This document shows positions 44,275-55,702 of a stretch of 64,000 nt of DNA, in pieces. The stretch covers positions 332,595-396,594 of the forward strand of contig NW_026570342.1 in the NCBI RefSeq assembly GCF_019649055.1. The letters run 5' to 3'. Every line of letters starts with the position of its first letter. Position 1 is the stretch's first letter. This DNA is from Paramacrobiotus metropolitanus. Taxonomy: Eukaryota > Tardigrada > Eutardigrada > Parachela > Macrobiotidae. The position numbers and the translations under genes are program-made. The notes under the pieces are model-generated. The model did not search any database. It was given only the letters and a program-made list of their open reading frames with translations, and was not told the origin of the DNA.

Positions 44275-47200
44275 ATGCGGCGTGACTCGATCGGCGACTT
44301 ATTTGGATACGATTTGGGTATGATTGGGTAGATCAGCACGAAGCCTTATCGCAGCAAGACCTCCAAGATGCTGCCGAGTTGGCAGAATTGGAGGACTGGG
44401 TTCATGAAGATCCCAAGCTGGGGTGGCGTCCCTGAAGATTTTAATGTTGTCGATCATGTTACGGTGGAACGGAATGGGTACCGGTTTTCGAAGACGTACA
44501 ATATGCATTTCAAACGCTTTGACGTGCATGTATTTGATTTGGATGCTGTGAAATTTTGTGACGCACCGGCAGTAATAGTGGGTATCTTGGACCACGTTTT
44601 GGATGCTGTGCTAGCGGGTGTGGCCGCTCATCAGTACGTCCGAGTGTCTGTGGAATCATCGTATTTGTCGTTCCCTATTTGGACTCCACCAACTTTACGA
44701 TCACAGCTGACAGTGCGCCGCTGGATGGCAGAAATCTCAAAAGTGCTGAATTCCACCAAGAATTTGCCATTGATGATTCATTTGGGGTTTCTGTAGAACA
44801 TACGGAGATTCCTTCCGGTCGGTGTGCCCGCGACGTACCCAAGTTATTGTACGACAGACTGAAGAGGATGACGTCAGTGATTTTGGTGAACAACGTGGAC
44901 GATATCTGTATGGCCCGTGCCCTCGTTATCGGAAAAGCGTTTGCCGATGGCCGAAAAGATTACGCCCGACATATAGCGAAAGGAAAACAAGAAATTCTGC
45001 GTTTGTCCGGAATTGATTGAAGAAGCCGGCCTTCAATCCGTGAGTACACCCTTGCAGACATTTCGGCTTTTGAAAAAGTATTGCCAGGTTACCAGATAGT
45101 GGTAGTGAGTACGATGCAAGCCAGCAGCATTGTGTACAGCGGGAACCTGGAGGACAAACATATCTGCCTTTTATTACATAACCGGCACTTTGATGTCTTG
45201 ACTTCCATGCCGGCATTTTTCAGTCGCTGTTACTGGTGTTTTAACTGCAATAAAGGATACAACAACCGTAGAAGTCACAGATGTAGCGGTCAGTGTAATC
45301 AGTGTCTGCGAGCGGATTGTCCCATGGATATTGTCAACATTATGCTTTGCGCTGATTGCAATCGCAAGTTTCATGGCCAATCTTGCTTCGACCATCACAA
45401 GCTGGGCCGGGAAATGATGTGCTGTTTCGCAGTCGAAGGAGTATCTGCAGTACCGTCAAAATGTGTACTCAATGTGGTTGTGTGTACTCCTTAATGAAGA
45501 GAAAGTTGGGATCCGCACACCGTTGTGGAGAAATGTTTTGCAAAACGTGCCAGGAGCATGTCATCGGAGATCACCGCTGTTTTATGAAGCCGCAGAAACT
45601 TACTCCTTTCCAGAAGATGCAGTATTCGGATGCCCAATTTTTGTTTTTCGACTTTGAAACTTACGTTGCTGAGGATGGGCGGCTGTATCCAAACCTCGCG
45701 GTAAGCATAGTTCCTAGTTTGCAATCATAATTTTATACGACACCCGCGGTAACACCCACGGCATTATGCCGTACACTATTTGTGTAACAAAAAGTTCTGC
45801 GACACACCCACGGTAACACCCACGGTATGTTATACAGGTTGTTCAGAATGATGAAGGCGAAGAGTGGATATTTCCAAATGACGGCGAATCGCTTTGCGAC
45901 ATTACAGATCCTCTTTGTCGATTCCTCTTTAGTGAAGACCATCGCGATCACATTATAATCGCCCACAATTTCAAGGTAAAATTGTACAGTCTTTTCTTAT
46001 GGTCCTTTATTTTGCCGTTTTATAGGCTTTTGACGGTTACTTTATACTGAACTGGCTTCTCAGCAACGGTATAACTCCTAAAGTTGTGTTAAACGGCGGT
46101 AAGATCATGCAGCTGGATGTTCCGCAATTCAACATTCGATTCCGCGACAGCATCAATTACAACCCGCAAAGTTTGTCCAAATGGCCGGCTACCTTTGGTA
46201 TCAAGGACACGTCAAAAGGTTCCTTTCCACATCGATTTAATCGGCCGGAAAACTGGGATCAGGTTACCGAATTCCCTACTATGGAGCAGTACGGTTCCAA
46301 GTTTATGAACAAGAAAGATCGTGAAACATTTCAGCAGTGGTACAATATGGAGGTCGCCACCAAGAACAACACTTTCGACTTTCGTAAAGAATTTGTGGAT
46401 TATTGTCGGAACGATGTCACCGTGCTCCGCAAGTGCTGTCTGCAATTTCGAAGTTTGTTTTTGGGCATCAGTAACGGCATTTGCCCATTCTCATCTTCGA
46501 TGACTATCGCTGGATTGTGTGGTTTGTATTGGAGGTCAAACATTTTGAAGGCGAACCAGATTGACTGATCCCACCGCAAGGATACAACGTAAACCGCAAC
46601 CAGTCGGCTAAAGCGCTAAAGTGGATGCAGTGGATGGAACTGGAAGAGAACTGCACAATTCAGACACGAGCAAGTGGGCATGAGTTTAAAGTTGGACCTT
46701 ATTTTGTGGATGGGTACTCTGCAGCAACAGGCAAGGTTTTTGAGTTCCACGGCTGCTGGTACCACGGATGTCCTGAATGCACAACGCCGGATACCGTCCA
46801 CCCGTTCAGAAACTTACCAATGAGCAAAATTTACGAAGAAACCCTGCAACGCGACACGTACATCCGGGACATGGGACACGAACTGTTTGTCATCTGGGAG
46901 CACGAGTTCGACGACCAGGTAAAGCAGGTACCAGATTTCGCGGATTTTGTTGACGAAATCACCGTCACCCAACCGATAAACCCTACGTGATGTATTCTTC
47001 GGCGGACGAACAAATGCCACAAAGTTGTATCACTAGCGTTAGCAATGAAGAGAAGATCCTGCATTTTGATGTCTGCAGCGAGTATCCGTTTGTCAACAAG
47101 AACAAGAAATATCCGATCGGACACCCCATCATTATCGTTAAAGACTTTGGAAATCGCGCACTACTTTGGCATCGTGCACTGCAAAATCTTACCGCCTCCG

Positions 47201-48541
47201 GATCTTTACCTGCCGATTCTGCCATACCGCTCCAACGGTAAGCTGGTATTTCCTCTGTGCCACACATGCGCTGCGAAACAACTTAACGCCCCTTGTGCAC
47301 ATTCCGACGAAGAAAGAACGCTTACTGGAACATGGTGTAAGTATGTACCGTTGAAATTCTGAACACCCACGACAACACCCACGGTAACCTTTACAGGCAC
47401 GCCAGAGCTGCACGCTGCAATCGAGCGCGGTTATGTCATCACAAAGATGTTGGAAGTGTGGCACTTTGAGCAGTCGGAAGAAAGGTTGTTTGCGGACTAC
47501 ATTGATCGGTTCCTCAAGATAAAACGGAAGCAAGTGGCTGGCCAGCGGATATGACAACCGACGACCAGAAAGATCAATTTCTACGAGATTTTAAAGATCA
47601 TGAAGGCATTCAGTTGGACCGCGAAAAGATTGAGAACAACCCTGGCATGAGGGCGCTTGCCAAGTTGTGTTTGAATAGGTAATATCTGCTGTTGCGCGTT
47701 TTGTAAACTGAGGCTAACTGGATTTGTACTTGCAGCTTCTGGGGTCGCCTGGGTATGCAGGACAACAAGCCGAACACCAAGTACCTAACTTGCCCGCAGG
47801 AGTTTTACAAAATGCTTCTTTCTGGTGAATTCCACATCCACTCGTGGGATATGTTCAGCGAGGATGTTCTGCAAGTTGCGTACACCAGGGAAAAGTTATT
47901 TATTGACCAGAACCCTCATACGAACGTTGTCTTAGCTGCGTAAGCAATTGCTTCTTGAAGGATCGGTGTTTTTGCTGATAATACCTTTTTGATAGGTTTA
48001 CGACATGCTGGGCCCGGCTCCATTTATACGGCTATATGGAGCAAGTCCAGGATACACTGCTCTACTTCGATACCGGTAATTAACTGCTTGAAAAACTTTA
48101 GATAGTGTGTGAGACTAAGAACCTTACTTTACAGATTCTATCATTTTCGTGGAGAAGCCGGGAGCAATCGTTCCTCCAACTGGCAAGTTTTTGGGAGACC
48201 TAACGGACGAATTGCAGCCCGATCAGTTTATCACCCAGTTTGTCAGTCTCGGTCCCAAGACGTATTCCTACAAGACTAATGATGGGAAAAGTGTCGCCAA
48301 GGTCAAAGGTTTTACGCTGAACGGACAGACGAGCGAGAGCATTACGTTTGAATCGATGGTTGATGTTTTGCATAAGAAAACTGATTTTCTGGTAGCTGAA
48401 TATCCTGAATCGATTCAGCGTGTCAAAAAATCTATGGTATTGCGCCAAGTTGATTTGTCTAAACGTTTAAGCTTAACATACGATAAAAGGCGAATTGTTG
48501 GTAACTGTTACAATACTCTACCGTATGGTTACGTGTTGCAG
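44275..48541 (+). CDS. polB: protein-primed DNA polymerase B of the Polinton, multi-exon, frameshifted
   Basis: ATG 44275 opens the N-terminal domain. It has blocks around 44440-44660 and 44679-45020 (SVILVNNVDDICMARALVI), then a Cys-rich zinc-binding region (CYWCFNCNKGYNNRRSHRC) near 45230. Exonuclease motifs follow: ExoI FFDFET near 45650, ExoII NFK/AFDGYF across the intron at 45977-46023, ExoIII YCRNDVTVL near 46402. Then come the GGRTNA block (about 47000), palm motif A VCSEYPFVNK (about 47075), and motif C FDT/DS split by the intron at 48078-48132. Stop at 48541. Introns are short GT-AG; two contain the ACACCCACGG motif. Frameshifts lie near 44430, 44670, 46562, 46990, 47035, 47155 and 47545. 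This is the replication enzyme of the element, using a terminal protein primer in related viruses. Confidence 0.93.
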
Positions 48542-48587
48542 TGATACCTTATAACATTAAAGCATACGGCAAACAGACGCGTGATTT

Positions 48588-49101
48588 TCAGTTTATTGGC
48601 AAACTTAGTACTAAATCAATCATGGCCCATGTCATATCGGCTTCTGTTTTAGCTCCCAAAAAATTACAGCGACCACTAGCAAACAAAATTGCAGTACATT
48701 CTGGTAACTTTATGCGCAGGCCAAGAAACCTGTCGGCACAGTATGGAACATTTAAAAGTTTACTGACACTGTCTAAATCAAACCGCTGGCCGAAATCATG
48801 AGTGCCTACAATGTTTACAATTCGATATTCAGTCGCAAAACATTCGTAGCCAATATTACGTAGTAGTCGTATGAAATACTCCAAAGAGAACGCGCTTCCA
48901 AGTTTTCCCTCCATTGACCGTCACTTTACCGTTAACGTACAGCTGACAGTGGCCCTTCGGCAGCGTGATCCGGCCGCAGTACGCAAACCGGAAAAAGGAG
49001 CGTGGTGTATATTGTGCCAAGGGCAACCGTTTTTCAATCTCGCTGAGGTTTAGGTGACAGTTCAACTTTGCTGTGGCGACAACATTGGTAGTCCGCACCA
49101 T
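48588..49101 (-). CDS. TBP-like protein with two TBP repeats (cargo gene)
   Basis: Two copies of the TATA-binding-protein half-domain are visible. The first (from 49101) reads NVVATAKLNCHLNL, YTPRSFFRF and YVNGKVTVNGGK. After a one-base shift near 48905 the second reads RIVNIVGTHDFG, DRFLGLRIKLPE and TAILFASGRCNFLGAKTE, ending at 48588. The N-x-V/I-x-T/G start, the Y-x-P-x-x-F segment and the F-x-S/N-G-K/R...G-A/G-K end of each repeat are the saddle strands of TBP. TBP nucleates transcription pre-initiation complexes at TATA boxes. The gene is convergent with the polymerase gene. The exact N-terminus and any upstream exon are uncertain. The protein is strongly diverged from cellular TBP by inspection, as expected of a mobile-element copy. 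Confidence 0.78.
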
Positions 49102-49129
49102 TCTTATACAACCATAATCCTGGAAACAA

Positions 49130-49765
49130 CCGCCCTTGCGTTGCGTTGTCTGGTCTGGATGCAGTCAATTTACGAAATGGCGGGCAATGGTATTCTTCCA
49201 AGTTGATCACTTCTGGCAGAAACTGTTCTAGCAGGCGGCACTTTTCAAGCCCTTTCGCATAAAATGTGACGTCAGCTGGTCGCCCGACTTTAGTAAAATA
49301 TCTTCAAAGGCCAGTGCTGTTTGATTGTGGCGATAATCCCCGTAGGTATGCCAAACCAGACCGTGGAGTGACGAGCTTGCCTTTCCAAATCACCCGCGCA
49401 TTTGGCAGCAGTGCGTGGTAATGTAAATGTACTGGCCGACCTCGGCTTTTTCCAAACAGAAAAGACAACTGCTTGAGGTATTTTTGTTTGTCAATTACAA
49501 ACCAATCAGCGTCTACAACACACCTTACAGCCATTTTACTATTTTTGGCTGAACCAACTGAACCGTACTCTATAGCGCCGCCTCCTTTTGTACTGAAACG
49601 GTTCAAAATAATATTTTTGCAAGGGAAAGCTGGCCCAAGTACAAAAAACGTACGTATTTGCTCGTACGCCTCAAGTTTACCTTCAACTTGCAAGGCAAAA
49701 GTGCTACTGTTTTGTCTTGCATTATGCTTTTTCAAATTTTGTATATGAAGGCAGATGTCAGGCAA
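49130..49765 (-). CDS. unknown protein of the Polinton
   Basis: A minus-strand frame from ATG 49765 (MPDICLHIQNLKKHNARQNS) runs to 49304 with features such as FFVLGPAFPCKNI, VVDADWFVIDKQKYLKQL and HLHYHALLPNARVIW. It appears to continue in a second frame after a shift near 49365, toward about 49130 (KGLEKCRLLEQFLPEVINL). It sits immediately upstream of the TBP-like gene on the same strand; the two could be one spliced gene or two. No family is recognised. Confidence 0.5.
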
Positions 49766-49875
49766 CGCATAAAACCCTCGATCAGTTCCAGATATCAGAC
49801 AATTTTAGTTTGCAACAGTTTTTTGTTTGACCTTTACTTTATTCGAACGCTGTAGTACTTCTTACTCCATTTGCC

Positions 49876-50926
49876 ATGGAATTTATCCCTGATTTCATTT
49901 CCTCGCAGCGCCGCGTCGCCTAAGCCTTCCACCAGCAACATTGCCCGCGAGATTCCAGCCACGCCTCTCAAAACCCGCACCTTTGCCAAGCGACGCGCAC
50001 CGGAGATGGACGATATCAAGCTGAACCTTGCCAAGAAGTTCAAGGAGCAAGATGACACCAAGCATCCGCGGCATGCCTTTTCTCATGAAGGATCCAACGT
50101 GTACAAGATTGGGTTCGAGAAGTACGTCTACGCCCGCTTCCAAGATGGGGTTTCTGCCATCGTCATCGGGGAGGAAAGCAAAGCGACGACACCTACCGCC
50201 GCACCTTGGAGAAGTCCATCACCGTAAAGAAGCCTGGTTTCTTGCGCCTGTGTGCCTTGATGATGAGTGGTAAAGCGGACCTGGACAAGAATTCTCAGAA
50301 CTGTGGCACCGACGGTAAGCTGACGCCTCTGTATGCGCTGGAGAGTGGACTGTATTTTGGCTGGGGACGTTACAACCGTGTCAACACGGCCACCGTAAGA
50401 CGTTACACCTTCGGTCAGAACGGAGACCTGATTCCCACGAAAGCTGGCGTGACCTTTGGACTGAAGACGTACGACGGTCTCAAAGAACTGGTTATGGATA
50501 TGACGCTGCTGAAAGAACTCCTGGGAGTGGATGAAGCCAACAATGTTCCAAAGACCTTGAAATCCGCTCTGGCTTATGACAAGCTCAAAGAGGTGAGCAT
50601 TCCGTTTATTTGTGTAATTTTATGCTGATCTCTGTTTCTGAAAGACTTGTGCGGTAATCAGTTTGTTTTGATTATAGGAAGTGGCTGAAGAGTTCACTGA
50701 ACTCATCCACCAAATGCGCGGTCGCAATGGAAAAGTCAGCTGTGGGAGTGCCAGCGATGACGAGTGGGCAGCGGCTGAAAAGGCTATTGTGGAGTCGCGC
50801 TATGTGGAGGCTGTTCTGTTGGAAGCTGACCAAGTGGATCTTGGGCAAGTTGTTGGACTGGACGTTAAGGGTATTTGGAACTTAATGCTCTGGAGTTTCG
50901 TGCTATGTTCGCTAAGCTTATTTAAG
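49876..50926 (+). CDS. PC4-like (SUB1-like) DNA-binding protein, possibly two PC4 modules
   Basis: The N-terminal part is basic (KTRTFAKRRAPEMDDIKLN). A first module reads YKIGFEKYVYARFQDGVSA. After a one-base shift near 50180, a second contains RRYTFGQNGDLIPTKAGVTF with GLKTYDGLKELV, resembling the strand-G-x-x-P-x-x-x-G-V-x-helix pattern of the PC4 coactivator fold. An intron at 50594-50678 (GTGAGC...TATAG) leads to the last exon (VAEEFTELIHQMRG), stop at about 50926. PC4 proteins bind single-stranded DNA and act in transcription and repair. The start codon is uncertain: ATG 49876 is quickly out of frame and may belong to a short first exon. It lies beside the TBP-like gene, suggesting a transcription-related pair. 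Confidence 0.55.
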
Positions 50927-51015
50927 TAGCGTCAATAACGAGCTGTATTTGTTTTGGATTATTCCGTGTTTCATTTACGAACTGCACATTACAGGCAGCA
51001 GTAGAATGGTTTTTT

Positions 51016-51530
51016 TCATTTTAATTCCGATATTCGTTTACATATTTGACGGATGAATGAACCGTCAATTATCTTTGTATTGATGTCAAAATAAGAATTC
51101 ACATACTGGCAGACCATCTTGTCGTTGCTTGCTCGATTCTCAGTAAACAAGTGCACAATATTAGTATAAGTTTCGCCACTAACACGACGAAGTATAAAAA
51201 ACAAGCAGTATTGGCCAGACTGTAGTGTATTCTGATTGCAGTTGTTCGGCTTGCTCTACGATCCGATTAGATGAACATAAATCAGCAAAATTCTTAGTAT
51301 ATGAACCCAGTTTCCTCCCAAACGAATCAAACACTTCCAAAACTCCATCTTTTCTTGGTAAACAGCAATCCAGTGCGATCCATCTTGGTCCGCTGGGTCA
51401 ATGTTAATCACTGCCGCTCCAGGATATGGCAGTAGCGCAGGGGCACTTTATCGCTGGCAAACACTCCGCGTAGTGCAGCATTTGTAGCCGGGTTTGATTG
51501 GAGAGCGCTGAGGATTTGGTCGGTGTTCAT
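51016..51530 (-). CDS. adenain-like cysteine protease of the Polinton (maturation protease)
   Basis: ATG 51530 starts MNTDQILSALQSNP. The catalytic His lies in DGSHWIAVY (near 51385), the acidic residue region in EVFDSFG, and the catalytic Cys in CGQYCLFFI-type sequence near 51195. The frame runs to a stop at 51016. Size (about 170 residues) and motif order fit the adenovirus-type maturation protease (PRO) of Polintons, which cleaves capsid precursor proteins. Frameshifts near 51430 and 51345. The start ATG overlaps the stop of the capsid gene by ATGA (51530-51527), so the two genes sit in tandem. Confidence 0.87.
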
Positions 51531-52858
51531 GTCGAAAAGTCCGCAATCAGTTGCCGATGCTGATTGATCTCAATGATGCTGTCGTAGACTAACATAGCCA
51601 CCATCATTACGGTCTTTTCCAGCGGTTTGTCAAAATTAACCGAAACGCTTAAATTGCCCTGCTTCACCAAAGTCAGCGGTCCTCTTCCAGTATGTCCAGG
51701 CGTTAAATCGAACCCGAACAGCGTGTATCCGCCGTTGTAAGCGGTTCGATTAATATGGAGGCTGTTGTGCGCATGAGTGCGATATCCCAATGTCCAGCAA
51801 CCCATCATAACATTCCAATGACAGCGAACGTCCAAAATCGGCAGTATAGGGTTTTGTTGGATAGCTTTGACCGTCCACCTCCACGCTGATCTGATTGATA
51901 TTAAAATGTTGAAAGTTGAAAGGATTACTCTTGAAACTGCCGTGGAAATCATCGCTTTCCAAAACCCAATGAAAATAACTTTGGGAATCTGTCCGATTTG
52001 CAAGTTGCTTACTACAGTGCTTTGAGTTTTCTGGGGAATATCAGAAACACGCATCACTACGCGTTCAATGTGGTATTTCACGGTCTTCTTCAGCATTTCT
52101 GACGCTACAGCTGTCATGAAATCTGGTGCTGGAATGTATCGACGGACAGATAGTCGTGCGTTCCGGATAAACGGTTTGAACTGCTTTGTTGCGTCAGCAT
52201 CCCACACTCGCAAACAGAATTCAGGTCGGCTCATCACCAGTCGGATGTTGATTGGTACGCCGGTACAGAGCGGTTTACTTTGATCGAACAGATCAGCGAA
52301 CAATTTGCCTGATAGTTGTACGTAGTTGCTTCCGCTGAACAAGGCTTTGCGGCTTTTTTCACCGTTGTTTTCTTTTCGTCGTTCATTTTAGTTGAGGTGT
52401 CGGCGTAATATCCTGCTGATGTCAACTGTGATCTCTGGGCATCCACGCCATAGGATAGCAATGATTCCAGGTATGCTCGATAAGGATAAAACGTTGCCGC
52501 ATCCGAGATGAGACGATTCGCCACGGTGACATGGCACGAAGAGAACAATGAATGCAGAAAGTTGTTAACTGGAGCCACCCGTCGGTGTTGGTAATTAGAT
52601 CCCAATCGGCTGCTCCTTCTTAACCTTTATACCGACCTCGAGTTCCAGCATCATATCACCCAGGCTGAGCAGACCAGCGGTACTGGGAGGAATGTAGAAG
52701 TTTATGTCACCAGCCGAACCGTTGTCTGTCAGGATCGTTGTTGGATTAAGTTTCTCATGCTCGGTACGCCATCGATCAGTCAAGGTCGCCGGTAAAGCAA
52801 ACAGCTGGTTGTCCAACTGCATCGCTGGTTCGGAATTTTCCATCATCAGCAGAGCCAT
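51527..52858 (-). CDS. major capsid protein (double jelly-roll hexon) of the Polinton
   Basis: ATG 52858 (MALLMMENSEPAM) opens a block with FYIPPSTAGLLSLGDMMLEL. Later blocks include NNFLHSLFSSCHVTVANRLI, FYPYRAYLESLLSYG, SNPFNFQHFNINQISVEVDG (about 51930) and GGYTLFGFDLTPGHTGRG (about 51700), ending IEINQHRQLIADFST at 51527. The N-P-F-N-F-x-H segment with V-D-G, and Y-T-L-F-x-F-D-L-T-P, are characteristic of Polinton hexon-type capsid proteins. About 440 residues, in the usual range. Frame changes near 52600, 52340, 51958 and 51780 break the ORF. It forms the icosahedral shell in related viruses. Confidence 0.92.
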
Positions 52859-52865
52859 GTTCAAA

Positions 52866-53258
52866 AGTAGTCAGGAATGTTGGCTGGTGGAATACGTTTA
52901 ATGCGATGGCGACTACGAACTGTGCGACGTTTCTTACGAATACCACTTCCTTCTTGAGGTGCTAAACGCTTAGTAATAGCTTTTTGGCTTGAGCCGTGAC
53001 GTCTTTAATGGCCCCGCTAGCCGCTTCTTGCAGGTGCGGCGCTGCCGCTTCCAAAGCCGCTTTAGCATGGGGTGCTGCTCGACGAATAATTGGTTTGGCA
53101 AATGCGGAAATCTTTGCAAACAAATTCTTTAGAATCTGCGGGAACCTGGAACCATTCTGCAGCGTGCCGCGGTAACGAATGAGCGCACTTCCTCCGGTTT
53201 GGCTGACAAACACTTCTTCGTAGCGTCGCGGATCAGGAACGTACTGAACGAAAGGCAT
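52866..53258 (-). CDS. pX-like basic core protein of the Polinton
   Basis: ATG 53258 (MPFVQYVPDPRRYEEVF) is followed by a Gly/Ser-rich segment (TGGSALIRYRGTLQNGSRF), a helical Ala-rich part (PHAKAALEAAAPHLQEA) and, after a frameshift near 52995, a strongly basic C-terminus (GSGIRKKRRTVRSRHRIKRI) ending at 52866, eight bases before the capsid start. Small size, the conserved N-terminal Tyr/Pro segment and the basic tail match the pX-type proteins that precede the hexon gene in adintoviruses. Confidence 0.72.
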
Positions 53259-53292
53259 TTTCAGTACAGGCGTTGTGGTCGAAAGTGTAGTT

Positions 53293-54200
53293 TCACCAGA
53301 GACTTTCCGTTTGGAACTTGGCTTCGGCTCCGAGGTCGTTGGCAATAATCAGATTTATGGTTTCAAAATGTTGACGAAGAACAGGAACATAATGAGGAAT
53401 GTCAAAACGTGCTTCCACGGTCTGATTAACTTCGCCTCTAATAGGTACGGCACGCAAAACTGCGCCGCTGTGTCACCGATCAAACTGTAGTCGGCCACGT
53501 CGCTGTACACAAATAGGACCTGACTGCCCAGCAATGTGGTTTACAGGCCGGTCGGAAATGAACGTAGTTACTTTTGGTGCTGGCGCCTTGTCCCAGAATG
53601 CTAAGTATTTTGCTCTTGCCTGACCTTGTGCGGTATCAGTTGTTTCAACAGGAACATTAGGTTCAAACTGGCTTTGATCGAAACCCAGAATCTTTTGCAA
53701 CGTTGAAGATTCGGGCGGAAAGTATACGATACTCGGTCATTCCCAATACTCAGCTTGACTTTATGGTTGGTTGGCGTAAAACTGCACTTCAAACATTTTA
53801 TTGTTTGGCAGTGCACTCTTGTCGTCAATCACTTTTCCATCCAACAGATAGGTCTTAATGACGGGAGCCAGAGAGTTTATGGTTTGAAGAAGCAACTCAG
53901 CGTTCTTGTAATTACCCGGAGGTACAACAATGCTTTTCTGGGCACTGACATATCTTGGAGTTTGGATAAACTCCCCGTCTTTTCTCAAATAAAATTCTCG
54001 CACAACATCCACTTGGATTTTCTGCTCAACTGGCAGAGTGTAAAAAGAGTTCAGGTACTGTAACTCCACCAATGCCATCTCCCATTTGCCTTTCAATGTA
54101 ATAGGATGCTTTAGCTTGGTAGTCCAATTGACGGGGTGTTGGCGGGATCGGTAGCCACATCGCTGGGTAGAGTTAGGTAGAACGGCGCACCTTCATACAT
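53293..54200 (-). CDS. minor capsid (penton-like) protein of the Polinton
   Basis: ATG 54200 begins MYEGAPFYLTLPSD, the start pattern of Polinton minor capsid proteins, followed by LKGKWEMALVELQYL (about 54090), VPPGNYKNAELLLQTINSL, and later FVYSDVADYSLIGD (about 53510), ending near 53293 (ANDLGAEAKFQTE). A single jelly-roll pentamer protein fills the vertices of the capsid. Frame changes near 53760, 53690 and 53420. Its start lies inside the 3' end of the integrase gene, so the two overlap by 28 bases in different frames. Confidence 0.86.
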
Positions 54201-55310
54201 TTTTCATCGATCCACTGATCGTGTTCGGGTCCGTAACCTAACCAACGGACTAACACCTTCTTTCCGCGACGCTTTACAATAAAGTCCACAGTGTGCTCTT
54301 TGTCAGGCACGTTGCGCACGAGAGATAATTCTGGTTCGTAAAATTTTCCGTCAATGGTATTGTCCTGATAGTCTTTCAAAACGTAGACCGGTACAGGATG
54401 AGGAATGACTTGTTGAATGAAGAAGATCTCCTCCTTAAATCGGTAGGTGTATCCTTTTTCCACTTTTCCTTTTCGAATCGAAATTCGCACGGCATCGTTC
54501 ACCTTGTACCGAGGTCTTTTCACTGTTAGCGCTGGATATAACTTGTTATAGACAAGCAGAGAATTCTCTGCTTGACGTCGATGGGTCGCATTCCATGAGC
54601 GCTGTGTGGTGAGTGATTATATGAGTGCACCATATCAGATAACTTGTCAATGTAGCGGGTGCTGACGCGGTAGCGAAACAATCGGAACATGCGGGATTTA
54701 ATTGTACGTATTACTCTTTCCGCCATGGCACACTTTACGTCTTCGTTCTGGGAGGTAAAGAACTGTACGTCGTGGTCTTTCAGAAATGCGCGAACAGTTG
54801 TGTTCAGCATTTCCGTGCCCTTGTCGTACTGCAGCTTTTCAGGAAATCCTAGTTGTTCGAAAAGGCTTTCTGAAGGGCATCACGTGTTTCTTTTCCGGTT
54901 TTGGCCTTCAAGGCTTGGATGCTCAGCATTTTGGAAAAGCAATCAATGACAAAGAGCAAGTATTTTATCCCATCGTTCTCTTTGGAATATTTCGACAAGT
55001 CTGCCAAATCAGCTTGGTACTGCTGCCGCAGATTGGTAACTATCACTGGATTTCGTGGAAACCGTTTCCGACTTTCTTTGGTGACAGTGTATGCATCGAT
55101 CTCTTCCAGTATCTCCTGGGCTCTCCGTTTGTTGGTCCTGGTTTTTAATGTTCTCGGAATCGCCTCGACGCCTCCAAAACTTCCGGGATGACGAGGGTCG
55201 AGGTATTTTCTCATTAGACGATCCATCGTTGCAGCAATTAGAAACACAGTTAATTTTGAAGAAGCGGCACAACCTAATAACCGACGGCAAAAATCCGGCA
55301 CATTATGATA
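54173..55310 (-). CDS. int: Polinton integrase (rve family) with C-terminal chromodomain
   Basis: From about 55310, the N-terminal part contains KYLDPRHPGSFGGVEAI, followed by the catalytic core: first Asp in YQADLADLSKYS with LLFVIDCFSKML, second Asp in YDKGTEML (about 54830), Glu in AMAERVIRTIKSRMFR (about 54710). A C-terminal chromodomain (VDFIVKRRGKKVLVRWLGYG, with DQWID) ends at 54173. Frameshifts near 55240, 54850 and 54530. The integrase joins the element ends to target DNA with 6-bp staggering; the chromodomain may direct it to particular chromatin. Confidence 0.93.
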
Positions 55311-55678
55311 AAGTAATCCAGTTAATTTTGCGTTTCATCCCGTTCCCTGTTTGCTTTCTGCCAGACCGCAACCGTTCAACTGGAATAGGTATTTCCTCAG
55401 ATTTTTCTTTGGGACGACTAGGGCGCGGCTTCTTTGGTGGCGATGGTGGTACTGGAGGCACGTATTTGGGCGGCTCTACGGGGTTTTCATCCGGCATAGC
55501 TTTTGGTTTTAAAGCAAGAAAACGTTCCAGAATACTGGAAAGCTGGCTCGCTTTCTCGTATTCACTTATATCCTTTCGCTGCAAAGTTTGCGCAATTAAA
55601 TTGTCCAACGAAACAACGGCTTTTGCTTCGGGAGGCTCCTGTTGACTTGGATCTTTTCGTGAAGTTTTTCTTCCATGA
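55303..55678 (-). CDS. Pro-rich basic protein of the Polinton, unknown function
   Basis: Main frame 55608-55303 (DNLIAQTLQRKDISEYEKAS) with a short helical part (ASQLSSILERFLALKPKA), then a proline-rich run (YVPPVPPSPPKKPRPSRPKE) and a basic end (RSGRKQTGNGMKRKINW). ATG 55678 (MEEKLHEK) may be the true start after a one-base shift. A small helical, Pro-rich protein often lies near the integrase and ATPase in adintoviruses, but the role is unknown. Confidence 0.5.
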
Positions 55679-55702
55679 CGCGGCGAGGAACAATAAAGTA
55701 TT

